Source: Chitinophaga sp. CB10 (lineage in GTDB: Bacteria > Bacteroidota > Bacteroidia > Chitinophagales > Chitinophagaceae). From it: a stretch of 64,000 nucleotides of DNA. This document shows positions 26,485 to 35,032 of this stretch, piece after piece. The position numbers and the translations under genes were made by a program. The stretch is taken from the NCBI GenBank assembly GCA_001870995.2, contig MLAV02000009.1:124001-188000 (forward strand), given 5' to 3'. The notes beneath the pieces are model-generated. The model had not been told where the DNA came from. It searched no databases and was given only the letters and a program-made list of their open reading frames with translations. Numbering within the stretch: the first letter of the stretch is position 1; every line of letters starts with the position of its first letter.

Positions 26485-27477
26485 TTAATGCTTCATCCTG
26501 CTCGGGCTTACCCCGAACTTTTTCCGGAAGGCCGTACTGAAATGCGGCAGACTGGAAAACCCTGCTTCCTCGGCAATAGCCGTCAGGCTCTTCCTGCCGT
26601 CCCGGATCATTTCCTTCGCCATTTCCAGCCGGTAATCACTCAGGTAGCCAAAAACAGTGGTATTATACAATTGCCTGAATCCATTTTTGAGTTTGAACTC
26701 ATTGATGCCCGCCAGGCGCGCCAGTTGCCCCAGGGTCGGCGGTTGCTGCATATTGGCCAGCAAAACGGTGCGGGCATATTCCAGCCTTTCGCGGTCGGAT
26801 GCGGATAGCTTATTCTCTTTCTGTTGCCGCCCTTCTCCTACCTGGCTGCATTGCAATGCCAGCAGTTCCAGCGTTTTAGACTGTAAGAACAATTTTTTAA
26901 GACCGCCCTGGAAGCTGCAATGCGTTACTTCCTCTATGATTGCGTTCATCCTCGGAGTGATATGCAGGTTATGCCGCTGGTCCAGTATGGCAGGGCGGTT
27001 ACCCGCCACCCGTTCTGCGATCCTGCCCAGCAAATCCCCGTTATGCTCCGCCAGTGATAAAAAACGGTCGGTAGAAATGCTGATGACAAACATATTCAGG
27101 TCATCCTGCTTCTCCACTTCCGCCATTTCATCGCCGGTAGGAGTGTACAGGAGGTTATGCTCCAGGGTGGAAAAGCGGAGGTGGTCCGTTACCCCGTCTA
27201 CGCCGGTATTGAAGCTGCCCCGTTGTAAAAACAGCATGTCCACCAGCTGACTGGTACTTTTGGTATGGAAAATTTGCAGGTTTTCGTATATATGGGCCGT
27301 CCCATGGCCCAGGTGGTAACCATCGAAGTACAGACTATTAAACGTGGCATTCCCGAAATCGTAGGAGATGGTTTTCACATCCTCTGAAATAGTGGGCGAC
27401 CACAGCTTACTCACGTCAAAGTCCATCTCTTCCTGCAACAGGATGTCACTCGCTTCATTTTTTATAACTACGGCCAT
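26485..27477 (-). CDS. AraC-family transcriptional regulator
   Basis: A 330-residue regulator. The N-terminal 220 residues form a beta-rich putative sensing domain without clear family signature. The C-terminal 100 residues hold the double helix-turn-helix, with LGQLARLAGINEFKLKNGFRQ as the first and TAIAEEAGFSSLPHFSTAFRKKFGVSPSRMK as the second. It is divergent from the small HMA-fold gene, with a GCAAATTTGC palindrome in the gap, and lies near a TonB receptor. The layout resembles AraC regulators of iron or siderophore receptors in Bacteroidota, but the ligand is unknown. Confidence 0.9.
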   Translation of the reverse strand: MAVVIKNEASDILLQEEMDFDVSKLWSPTISEDVKTISYDFGNATFNSLYFDGYHLGHGTAHIYENLQIFHTKSTSQLVDMLFLQRGSFNTGVDGVTDHLRFSTLEHNLLYTPTGDEMAEVEKQDDLNMFVISISTDRFLSLAEHNGDLLGRIAERVAGNRPAILDQRHNLHITPRMNAIIEEVTHCSFQGGLKKLFLQSKTLELLALQCSQVGEGRQQKENKLSASDRERLEYARTVLLANMQQPPTLGQLARLAGINEFKLKNGFRQLYNTTVFGYLSDYRLEMAKEMIRDGRKSLTAIAEEAGFSSLPHFSTAFRKKFGVSPSRMKH

Positions 27478-27539
27478 AAATAATCCGTTTCATATAAATT
27501 TTACTCCTTCCGGTGTAACAGTTAGTTGGGATAACAATA

Positions 27540-27549
27540 GCAAATTTGC
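27540..27549. promoter_or_regulatory. 10-bp palindrome in the AraC/HMA-like divergent promoter
   Basis: A perfect palindrome GCAAATTTGC, 62 bp upstream of the AraC ATG and 35 bp before the HMA-like ATG. On the minus strand a -7 match (TATTTTTG, 27551-27558) for the regulator gene adjoins it. It is a candidate operator; no protein assignment is possible from sequence. Confidence 0.3.
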
Positions 27550-27584
27550 ACAAAAATATTCCGAATAACCAAATAAGAAACGAA

Positions 27585-27797
27585 ATGATAGGAATATTCC
27601 GTACAAATATTACGTCCGTTCATGATAAAAATAACGTCATCAAGGCCATTTCATCCCTCTTTGAGGTGCAATCTTGCAGTGTGGACCTGGAAGATTGCGA
27701 CCGGGTACTCCGCGTAGCCAGTCCGGCTACCTTCCAGGAGCAGGAAATCATAGAACTCGTTACCAACCTGGGTTTTGCCTGTGCCGTACTAGACTGA
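27585..27797 (+). CDS. HMA-fold small protein lacking the CxxC metal site
   Basis: A 70-residue protein with the ferredoxin-like beta-alpha-beta pattern of heavy-metal-associated domains (FRTNITSVHDKNNVIKAI, CSVDLEDCDRVLRV, IIELVTNLGFACAVLD). The usual MxCxxC loop is replaced by TNITSVHDK, so classical Cu binding is unlikely. The ATG was chosen because an AG-rich stretch precedes it and the family starts there. A longer frame from 27546 would add 13 codons. It sits between the AraC regulator and the TonB receptor. Confidence 0.65.
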   Translation: MIGIFRTNITSVHDKNNVIKAISSLFEVQSCSVDLEDCDRVLRVASPATFQEQEIIELVTNLGFACAVLD

Positions 27798-27821
27798 CGC
27801 CCATACAGGATATTGCCGTTT

Positions 27822-27883
27822 TACGGGTTTACAGACCGCGTTGTAGCACATTAAATTTTTACAACCGGCTCTGTAAACCCGTA
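27822..27883 (+). repeat. Long imperfect inverted repeat (24-nt arms)
   Basis: Arms 27822-27845 and 27860-27883 pair over 24 positions with only a few mismatches in the inner half. The outer 13 bp (TACGGGTTTACAG / CTGTAAACCCGTA) are perfect. The loop is 14 nt. A T-rich tract follows (27884-27899), so it can end the HMA-like transcript. Its length is unusual for a simple terminator, and it lies 104 bp before the TonB receptor ATG. Confidence 0.75.
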
Positions 27884-27986
27884 TTTCATTTTTATTTTCA
27901 TGCCGGGTAGGGGTAAGAACGCTGCCCCTCGTCATATATGCATGTTACAAAACCGGAAAAACTCATTTAAACTGCATTTACCTTTT

Positions 27987-30368
27987 ATGAAAACAAGGGC
28001 AACCATGCTGCTGTCCGCCATCATCCTGCTGTTTGGCGCTACCGTTACGTATGCGCAACAAGCCAGGTACACTGTTAGCGGATATGTGAAAGATAAACAG
28101 AACGGCGAAAGCCTGATCGGTATCTCGGTTGGCAAACCAGGTACCAGCATCGGCACCGTCACTAACCAATACGGCTTCTACTCCATCACCCTCCCCGCAG
28201 GCGAACAGGAATTGCAATTCAGCTATATCGGTTACAGCAACTTTAAAACAACGCTCAACCTGCAAAAGAACACCACCCTGGATGTGAAGCTGGAAGCCAG
28301 TTCCAGCCAGCTCAATGAAGTCACCATCCGGTGCGATAAACAGGAAAAAGCCATCAACACCATTAATACCAGCATCAACCGGCTGGACATTGCGCAGATG
28401 AAAGCCATGCCCACTTTCATGGGTGAAGTGGACGTACTCCGCGCCATCCAGACCCTCCCGGGCGTAAATACCGTTGGCGAAGGAGCTTCCGGCTTCAACG
28501 TACGCGGAGGTAACTCCGATGAAAACCTCATCCTGCTGGATGAAGCGCCGGTATATAACTCCACCCACATGCTGGGTTTCTTCAGCGTATTCAACCCGGA
28601 TGCAGTGAAGAGCCTGAACCTCATCAAAGGAGGCTTCCCGGCGGAATACGGCGGCCGCACCTCCTCCGTACTGGACATCCGCATGAAGGATGGCAACAAC
28701 CAGAAGCTCGCCCTGAATGGCGGTATCGGCAACATCTTCAGCCGCCTCTCCCTGGAAGCGCCGATCGTAAAAGATAAATCTTCCTTCATCGTCGCCGCCA
28801 GAAGGTCCTATATCGACGTACTCATGAAACCTTTCGTGAAAGGGGACATGAAGGATACGAAACTCAACTTCTATGACCTCACCGCAAAGGCAAACTATAA
28901 GTTCAACAGCAACAACACCCTGTTCCTCAGCGGTTACTTCGGCAGGGATGTATTTGGTTTCGGGAAAGATGTGAATATGAACTGGGGTAACGCTACCGCC
29001 ACCCTGCGCTGGAACCACGTATTCAACAACCGCCTGTTCCTCAACCTCAGCACCTATTACAGCAAGTACGATTACAGCCTCCAGTTCAGCAACGAGAGCA
29101 AGAAATCTTCTACGGAAGAGCAGCAGGGCTATGACTGGACTTCCAATATCATCAACTACGGCGTAAAACCCTCCTTCACCTACTACCTGAATTCCGCCAA
29201 CACGCTGCATTTTGGCGTACATGGCGTGTATTATACCTTTAAACCGGGTACCGGCATCGGCACGGAAGGTAACGACCAGCATGTAAAAACGCTGCCTGAT
29301 AAACACGCGCTGGAATCCGCCGTGTATGTGGATCATGAATACAAACCCAACAAGCATTTCGGTATTCAGTACGGCCTGAGGGTATCTTCCTACCAGCTGC
29401 TGGGTAGCGGGTTTGAGTATTATTATGCGGACACTACGCCAGGCATCCGCAAACGCCTGCTCGAAATCAAGGAATACGGCGCCGGCGAAAAAATGAAAGG
29501 CTATCACTACTTTGAGCCACGCGCAAGCATCCGCTATGCCTTCAATGACCAGAACGCCGTGAAAGTGGCGTACAGCCGCACCACGCAGTTCATGCACCAG
29601 TTGTCCAACACCGCCTCGCCAACGCCGCTGGACATCTGGACGCCAAGCACCAACAACATCGAGCCGATGGTTGCAGACCAGTACACCGTAGGTTATTTCT
29701 ATAATGCGCCCAACGATAACTATGAAGTTTCTGCGGAAGTGTTTTACAAAACCACCGACCATCAGCTGGATTATATCGACAATGCCAACCTGCAGCTGAA
29801 CCCCTTGATTGAAGCAGATTTGCTGCCATCACAGGGACGCGCCTACGGACTTGAATTGTACGCGAAAAAAGATATCGGTAAAACCACCGGTTGGGTGAGC
29901 TATACCCTGTCAAGGACAGAGCGCAAGACGCCCGGCATCAGCCTGAATGAATGGTTCCTCAATCGATACGACCGTACCCATAACCTGAACCTCGTACTCA
30001 CGCATACCTTTACCAAGCGCACCTCTCTTTCCGCCAACTGGGTGTTTGCTTCCGGTACGCCTGCTACGTTTGCGGACAACCGCCTGGAATTCCAGGACTG
30101 GGATATCCCGTACAACAGTACCGAAAAGCGCAACAACTACCGCCTGGCGCCTTACCACCGCCTGGACCTCTCTGTGACGCTGAAAGGTAAGCAGCTGAAA
30201 CGCTGGAAAGGGGAATGGGTATTTTCCCTGTATAACGTGTACGCCCGCCGCAATGCCTACACCGTGTACTTCAGGCAAAACCCGGATAATCCGGACCTGA
30301 AGGAAGCCGTACGCTTCTCTATCATCGGTTCCATCATTCCGGGCATCACTTACAACTTCAAGTTCTAA
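27987..30368 (+). CDS. TonB-dependent receptor with carboxypeptidase-regulatory-like domain
   Basis: An outer-membrane transporter of 794 residues from this ATG. The signal peptide (MKTRATMLLSAIILLFGATVTYA) is followed by a CarboxypepD_reg-like beta-sandwich (about 25-105), a plug domain (about 120-230, including GFNVRGGNSDENLILLDEAP) and a 22-strand barrel ending in ITYNFKF with the terminal Phe. The inner Met was chosen because the 29-codon extension to 27900 would bury the signal peptide. It is paired with a DUF4249 lipoprotein gene 17 bp downstream, a common Bacteroidota arrangement. The substrate is unknown. Confidence 0.9.
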   Translation: MKTRATMLLSAIILLFGATVTYAQQARYTVSGYVKDKQNGESLIGISVGKPGTSIGTVTNQYGFYSITLPAGEQELQFSYIGYSNFKTTLNLQKNTTLDVKLEASSSQLNEVTIRCDKQEKAINTINTSINRLDIAQMKAMPTFMGEVDVLRAIQTLPGVNTVGEGASGFNVRGGNSDENLILLDEAPVYNSTHMLGFFSVFNPDAVKSLNLIKGGFPAEYGGRTSSVLDIRMKDGNNQKLALNGGIGNIFSRLSLEAPIVKDKSSFIVAARRSYIDVLMKPFVKGDMKDTKLNFYDLTAKANYKFNSNNTLFLSGYFGRDVFGFGKDVNMNWGNATATLRWNHVFNNRLFLNLSTYYSKYDYSLQFSNESKKSSTEEQQGYDWTSNIINYGVKPSFTYYLNSANTLHFGVHGVYYTFKPGTGIGTEGNDQHVKTLPDKHALESAVYVDHEYKPNKHFGIQYGLRVSSYQLLGSGFEYYYADTTPGIRKRLLEIKEYGAGEKMKGYHYFEPRASIRYAFNDQNAVKVAYSRTTQFMHQLSNTASPTPLDIWTPSTNNIEPMVADQYTVGYFYNAPNDNYEVSAEVFYKTTDHQLDYIDNANLQLNPLIEADLLPSQGRAYGLELYAKKDIGKTTGWVSYTLSRTERKTPGISLNEWFLNRYDRTHNLNLVLTHTFTKRTSLSANWVFASGTPATFADNRLEFQDWDIPYNSTEKRNNYRLAPYHRLDLSVTLKGKQLKRWKGEWVFSLYNVYARRNAYTVYFRQNPDNPDLKEAVRFSIIGSIIPGITYNFKF

Positions 30369-30385
30369 CAGCAAAACGTGCAGTC

Positions 30386-31249
30386 ATGAAAAAATTACTC
30401 CTTTACATATCCATCATCATCGCCGGCGCATTCACCGCCTGCGAGGATGCGATCAACCTGAATGTGCCCAACGGGCAGTCGTATCCCGTACTGGATGCCT
30501 GGATCACCAACGAAACAGGCATACAGAAAATCCGTATCACCATGAGCGTGCCTTATACACAGGGAGGCACTGCCCCCGTGGTGGACGATGCGAAACTTAC
30601 CGTTCATGATCTTACCAGTGGCGACAGCTACGCCTTTACCTACAACAATGGTTATTATACCTATGACGCCAGTGCAAAAGCCATTGGCGTTGTAGGTCAT
30701 GTGTACAAACTGCACATGGAATACAAAGGCGAAATACTGGAAGGGCTGGACAGCCTGAAACGCGTGCCACCGGTAGATTCCATCACTTACGAGTTTAAGA
30801 CGAAGGAACAATCCATTTCCGGCAAGGAAGGCTACTACGCCCGCTTTTATGCAAAGGACCTCAAGAGCAATGTGGACTACTACTGGATCAGGTCCTACCG
30901 TAACGATACCACCCGCCGCCTGGAAGATAACTTCTCTATTGACGGCAGTTATGATGAGGGTGTTTCGGACGGGGGTTCCTTTATACTGCCCATTGCCGAA
31001 GGGATTACCGATTACGATAAACCGTTCCAGTCCGGGGAGAAGATCATTGTACGGCTCTCCTCTCTCTCCAAACCCAGCTATGACTTTTTGACCCAGGTTA
31101 ACGAGCAGGTAAATGCAGGCGGATTGTTTGCTAAAGTGCTGGAGAATGTAAAAAGCAATATGCAGAATACGACTGCCAACGGAAAAGTAAAAGTATTAGG
31201 ACGTTTCGGCACTTCTGCGGTGAGCAGGGCAGAGGTGACTGTAAAATAA
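30386..31249 (+). CDS. DUF4249 lipoprotein partner of the TonB receptor
   Basis: A 287-residue lipoprotein (lipobox FTAC, Cys19) with the DUF4249 pattern: NLNVPNGQSYPVLDAWITNE near the start, then a mostly beta body. Genes of this family usually follow a TonB-dependent receptor, as here (17 bp gap), suggesting a surface or periplasmic partner in capture of the same unknown substrate. Confidence 0.85.
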   Translation: MKKLLLYISIIIAGAFTACEDAINLNVPNGQSYPVLDAWITNETGIQKIRITMSVPYTQGGTAPVVDDAKLTVHDLTSGDSYAFTYNNGYYTYDASAKAIGVVGHVYKLHMEYKGEILEGLDSLKRVPPVDSITYEFKTKEQSISGKEGYYARFYAKDLKSNVDYYWIRSYRNDTTRRLEDNFSIDGSYDEGVSDGGSFILPIAEGITDYDKPFQSGEKIIVRLSSLSKPSYDFLTQVNEQVNAGGLFAKVLENVKSNMQNTTANGKVKVLGRFGTSAVSRAEVTVK

Positions 31250-31271
31250 ACATCGCTCACAACTATGGACG

Positions 31272-31299
31272 GCAGCCGGCAACCCCGGCTGCTTTTTTT
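31272..31299 (+). terminator. Terminator after the TonB receptor/DUF4249 operon
   Basis: An 8 bp GC stem (GCAGCCGG / CCGGCTGC) with a 5-base loop and seven T residues. Confidence 0.85.
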
Positions 31300-31350
31300 A
31301 TGCCGGAATCCGGGGGAAATTCAGTAATTTAATAGAAAGCGTTCCACCTT

Positions 31351-32232
31351 ATGCCTCCGCAACTCATCATCTATGCGATTCCCGGTTTTGTACTCCTGAT
31401 CCTGGCGGAGATCATTATCACTACGATAGATAACCGGCATCGCTATGAAGCCAAAGACGCCGCCAGCAGCATTGCCATGGGCCTGGGAAATGTGATTACC
31501 GGGCTGTTTACCAAAACGGTCATACTCGGCGCCTACCTGCTGGTGTACGATCACCTCCGACTGCTTACACTGGGTTTTGCATGGTGGGTATGGGTATTGT
31601 GTTTTTTTGCGGATGATTTCAGCTACTACTGGTTCCACCGCATCAGCCATAGCGTCCGGTTTTTCTGGGCTTCCCATGTGATCCACCACTCTTCCGAGCG
31701 GTATAACCTCGCTACTGCCCTCCGCCAAACCTGGACGGGTAATTTCACCGGGACGTTCCTTTTTTGGATCTGGATGCCACTGGCAGGCTTTCACCCGGTG
31801 ATGGTCATGACCATGCAGGCCATCAGCCTGATTTACCAGTTCTGGATACATACGGAGGTGATACATAAGTTGCCCAGGCCTGTGGAATATATTTTCAATA
31901 CGCCATCCCATCACCGGGTACACCATGGGTCGGACCTGGATTACCTGGACCGGAACCATGGCGGTATCCTCATCATCTGGGACCGCTTGTTTGGCACATT
32001 CACGCCAGAGCGGGAACGCCCGACATATGGCCTGACGTCCAATATCCATACCTATAACCCATTGCGTATAGCCACGCACGAATGGGTGGCCATCTGGCAG
32101 GACCTGCGGCGGTCCACATCCGTAAGGGAGGCGCTGCATTATTTGTTTGATGCGCCGGGCTGGAGCGCGGATGGAAGCCGGAAGACGACGAAGCAGCTGC
32201 GGCAAAAAAGCAATCAAACAGGGGCGGTCTAA
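31351..32232 (+). CDS. Sterol desaturase / fatty-acid hydroxylase family membrane di-iron enzyme
   Basis: A 293-residue multi-helix membrane protein. The histidine clusters of the family are complete: WFHRISHS (HX3H), ASHVIHHSSE (HX2HH), a lone IHTEVIH and SHHRVHHGSD (HX2HH), which together hold a di-iron centre for C-H hydroxylation or desaturation of a lipid. Bacterial homologues act on carotenoids, hopanoids or fatty acids; the substrate is not evident here. It is monocistronic between a terminator and the blaI promoter. Confidence 0.9.
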   Translation: MPPQLIIYAIPGFVLLILAEIIITTIDNRHRYEAKDAASSIAMGLGNVITGLFTKTVILGAYLLVYDHLRLLTLGFAWWVWVLCFFADDFSYYWFHRISHSVRFFWASHVIHHSSERYNLATALRQTWTGNFTGTFLFWIWMPLAGFHPVMVMTMQAISLIYQFWIHTEVIHKLPRPVEYIFNTPSHHRVHHGSDLDYLDRNHGGILIIWDRLFGTFTPERERPTYGLTSNIHTYNPLRIATHEWVAIWQDLRRSTSVREALHYLFDAPGWSADGSRKTTKQLRQKSNQTGAV

Positions 32233-32250
32233 ATTTTTTTTGCGAAATAT

Positions 32251-32280
32251 TTTGCAATTACGAAAACTATCGTACATTTG
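32251..32280 (+). promoter_or_regulatory. Promoter for blaI-M56
   Basis: TTTG (32251-32254), an 18 bp spacer and TACATTTG (32273-32280). The -7 element overlaps the first operator dyad by two bases. Confidence 0.65.
32259..32274. promoter_or_regulatory. BlaI-type operator 1
   Basis: The inverted repeat TACGAaaactaTCGTA sits in the promoter spacer and touches the -7 box. It shares its TACGA/TCGTA half-sites with the second dyad. Confidence 0.6.
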
Positions 32281-32282
32281 TT

Positions 32283-32298
32283 TACGAAGATATTCGTA
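32283..32298. promoter_or_regulatory. BlaI-type operator 2
   Basis: The perfect palindrome TACGAAgataTTCGTA lies just after the -7 element, with its centre 24 bp from that of the first dyad. The paired sites fit autorepression by a BlaI/MecI dimer. Confidence 0.6.
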
Positions 32299-32354
32299 GA
32301 TGTTCGCGCATCGTTTTAACAAGTACACATTTCATCATTATAATTACCAAGAAA

Positions 32355-32735
32355 GTGAAACAGCAAAAGCCTACAGAAAGTGAGTTGGAGATCCTGGGCA
32401 TTCTTTGGGAAAGAGGCGCCAGCACCGTTCGTGAAGTACACGAAAAACTGGCCGAAACCAAAGAGGCGGGTTATACCACTACCCTGAAGCTGATGCAGAT
32501 CATGTATGAAAAAGGACTCCTGTCCCGCGATGCCAGCAGCAAAACGCATGTATATGCGGCGGCGGTATCCCAGCAGGAAACGCAACAACAACTGCTCAGC
32601 AAAATGATAGACACCGTGTTCGGCGGTTCTGCCACCCAACTGGTGATGCAGGCCCTGGGCCATCATAAATCGTCAGACGAGGAACTGGATCAGATTCGTA
32701 AATACCTCAACGATATAGAAAAACAACAGCGATAA
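32355..32735 (+). CDS. BlaI/MecI/CopY-family winged-helix repressor
   Basis: A 126-residue DNA-binding repressor with a GTG start. The winged helix spans residues 5-75 (ESELEILGILWERGASTVREVHE then AGYTTTLKLMQIMYEKGLL), and the C-terminal dimerisation/cleavage helix follows. Family members repress their own operon and are inactivated by the partner M56 protease. It lies 19 bp before the M56 gene, with two matching operators upstream. There is no beta-lactamase gene nearby, so the pair probably controls envelope stress genes. Confidence 0.92.
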   Translation: MKQQKPTESELEILGILWERGASTVREVHEKLAETKEAGYTTTLKLMQIMYEKGLLSRDASSKTHVYAAAVSQQETQQQLLSKMIDTVFGGSATQLVMQALGHHKSSDEELDQIRKYLNDIEKQQR

Positions 32736-32754
32736 ACCATCTAAATCCTGTCAA

Positions 32755-34854
32755 ATGACTTTTTTACCTCTCACTGCGGACCTGGTACGCGCCCTTGGAT
32801 GGACCATCTTGCATTCCACCTGGCAATCGCTTTGCGTATTTGCAGCCTTGCGGATAGTATTGGCGCTGTGGCCAATGGCTTCTGCCAGGATCAAATATAA
32901 CCTCTCGGTTATTTCGTTGGGAGGGATATTCACCTGGTTTGTGATCACGCTTTGCCGGCAGATCAACACATTTCAGGCCAGCAGAGAGAGTATGGAAGCT
33001 GCCGTGCTGCAACTGCAACTCAATGCAGTCGACGCGCCGGTGGTGGAAACCGTGTATAAAAGTCAGGACGGGCTGAAAGGCATTTTCCCACAGCTGGAAA
33101 ATTGGTTACCGCTGTTGGTAACGCTCTATGTGATCGGTTTCTGTATCATGACGATCAAACTGTTTGCTGATCTGGCGCAGTTACAGCGCATCAGAACAGA
33201 CAAAACGAGTCCGGTAGACGCAAGCTGGGACCAGCACCTGGCAAGGCTTTGCGCCCAACTGGATATTTCCCGGGAAGTAAAATTGCTGGTATCCGGTTAT
33301 ATACAGGTGCCGGTAATGCTGGGCTTTTTCAAACCGATTATTCTGCTGCCGGTGGCCATGGTCAACAACCTTTCCACCGAACAGCTGGAAGCCATTCTCC
33401 TTCACGAGCTGGCGCACGTTAAACGCAATGATTATCTGTTGAATATCTTCCAATCAATTGTAGAAACAATCCTGTTCTTCAATCCCTTTGTATGGCAGAT
33501 ATCCCGCATTATCCGGCAGGAGCGCGAACACTGCTGCGATGATCTGGTGGTAAATTCCGTACATCCCCTGCACTACGCCAAAGCCCTGGTGGCACTGGAA
33601 GAATACCGGTTATCATCCAATTCCCTGGCCATGGCTGCTGCAAACAACAAACAGCATCTGTTTAATCGCATTAAACGCATCATGGAAATGAAAACAAAAA
33701 ATCTCAACTATAGTCAAAAATTTCTTGCTGTAATGATCATTGCCGCCGGCATCGTGTCCATCGCATGGTTCAACCCTGCGAAGGTGAAAGCTTCCGGCAA
33801 GAAGCCGGCCGCCATTGAAACGCCCGCCCACGAAGCCATTATAGCTACAAATACCACTAGCGAAACTGCGGCGGAGCATTCCTGCCCGGACAAAGCAGCC
33901 ATCGCCGCCACCGCTGATACCATCCCGCCGGCGCCGCCATTACCACCGGCTTCCATTCCGGATGTACCGCCTGCGCCACCGGCCCCCGGCAGTGCCGACT
34001 TCCCTGAACCGCCAGCTCCGCCTGCACCTCCGGTAAGAATCAACAATTCTTCCTTCGTGTACGCAGCAGACGCACTGACCCCTGCGCAGCAGAAAAAGCT
34101 GGAAAAACAGATCCGCGAAGCGGAAGAAACCATTCACAAAGCCATGGCGCAGCTCAGGGACGTGGATATGAAAAAGATCCAGGCTGAATCCAAAGCCGCG
34201 CTGGATAAGGTAGACTGGAAACAGATCAATGCGGAAATGGCAGCCGCGCAAAAGGAGGCCAGGGAAGCGCTGAAAAGCATCAATTTCGATGAGATCATGG
34301 CTTCCGTGAAAACCAGTGTGAGTGCCAATGTGAATGTGGACTCTATCCGTAACTATGTGTACCACCAGGTAGCCAGTGCAAAACATGCCGCCAACAACTT
34401 CCATTACAACTACTCTTTTTCAGACGATACTACCGGACGGGCCGCTGCTGAAGCAGGCCGGCTGGCAGCGCAAAGAGGCCGCCTCGCCGCGGAAAGGGGC
34501 CGCCTTGCTGCTGAACAAAACCGTAAGATTGTGGAAAAGAACATGGAACTGGCCGACAAGCACCGCGAACTGGCTGAAGAGAACAGGCTGCGTGCAGAAC
34601 GCCACCGCGAGTTGGCCACTGCCCGCTCCAACAAATACCACAAGATCATCGATGAAATGGCTGCCGATAAACTGCTGGATAAAAACAGCAACTACGAGAT
34701 CGAGTACAGCAACAATACCCTGCGCGTAAACGGCGTCACACAGCCGGAAAGCGTTACCCGGAAGTACAAGGCCATGATCGATGAGCAGGACCTGAAAATC
34801 AGCGGCGGCAAAGGCCACCTGAATATCCGCTCCTCCAATACCAACAAGGATTAA
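32755..34854 (+). CDS. M56-family (BlaR1-like) membrane metallopeptidase with coiled-coil C-terminus
   Basis: A 699-residue sensor protease expected to cut the BlaI partner. N-terminal membrane helices (about 10-130) flank a cytoplasmic zinc protease with HELAH (residues 217-221) and the later acidic segment EREHCCDDLVV. A last membrane helix lies at about 323-341. The exported C-terminus is unlike BlaR1: instead of a penicillin-binding sensor it has a Pro-rich segment (about 385-425) and a long helical region including eight consecutive heptads (567-622), such as RGRLAAE repeated. The signal sensed is unknown. Context with blaI is typical. Confidence 0.9.
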   Translation: MTFLPLTADLVRALGWTILHSTWQSLCVFAALRIVLALWPMASARIKYNLSVISLGGIFTWFVITLCRQINTFQASRESMEAAVLQLQLNAVDAPVVETVYKSQDGLKGIFPQLENWLPLLVTLYVIGFCIMTIKLFADLAQLQRIRTDKTSPVDASWDQHLARLCAQLDISREVKLLVSGYIQVPVMLGFFKPIILLPVAMVNNLSTEQLEAILLHELAHVKRNDYLLNIFQSIVETILFFNPFVWQISRIIRQEREHCCDDLVVNSVHPLHYAKALVALEEYRLSSNSLAMAAANNKQHLFNRIKRIMEMKTKNLNYSQKFLAVMIIAAGIVSIAWFNPAKVKASGKKPAAIETPAHEAIIATNTTSETAAEHSCPDKAAIAATADTIPPAPPLPPASIPDVPPAPPAPGSADFPEPPAPPAPPVRINNSSFVYAADALTPAQQKKLEKQIREAEETIHKAMAQLRDVDMKKIQAESKAALDKVDWKQINAEMAAAQKEAREALKSINFDEIMASVKTSVSANVNVDSIRNYVYHQVASAKHAANNFHYNYSFSDDTTGRAAAEAGRLAAQRGRLAAERGRLAAEQNRKIVEKNMELADKHRELAEENRLRAERHRELATARSNKYHKIIDEMAADKLLDKNSNYEIEYSNNTLRVNGVTQPESVTRKYKAMIDEQDLKISGGKGHLNIRSSNTNKD
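34453..34620 (+). repeat. Eight-heptad coding repeat in the M56 protein
   Basis: The DNA encodes eight 7-residue units in a row (AGRLAAQ, RGRLAAE, RGRLAAE, QNRKIVE, KNMELAD, KHRELAE, ENRLRAE, RHRELAT). The first three are close copies at DNA level. This predicts a continuous coiled coil. Confidence 0.75.
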
Positions 34855-34947
34855 CCCCATTTGCCGGTAATCATATTATCCTGCTGCGTAACGCAGTCTG
34901 TTTCAATAGCTAACGCCGGTAATTACGATTTTCGTTCTTCATTTATC

Positions 34948-34983
34948 AAATAGCACTGTTTGCTAAGGCAGACAGTGCTATTT
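34948..34983 (+). terminator. Terminator after the M56 gene
   Basis: A 12 bp stem (AAATAGCACTGT / ACAGTGCTATTT) with a 12-base loop. The 3' arm runs into a -7 match TATTTTTG (34979-34986), so the next gene's promoter overlaps it. A -33 TTTG at 34959-34962 is spaced 16 bp. Confidence 0.7.
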
Positions 34984-35032
34984 TTGCAGTAGCAACAATT
35001 ATCTTTAGCCAACATCAGCTATCTACTGCATT

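Noticed and set aside
27978..29762. 594-codon minus-strand frame
   Set aside because: Shadow of the TonB receptor gene; its composition is low-complexity and resembles no family.
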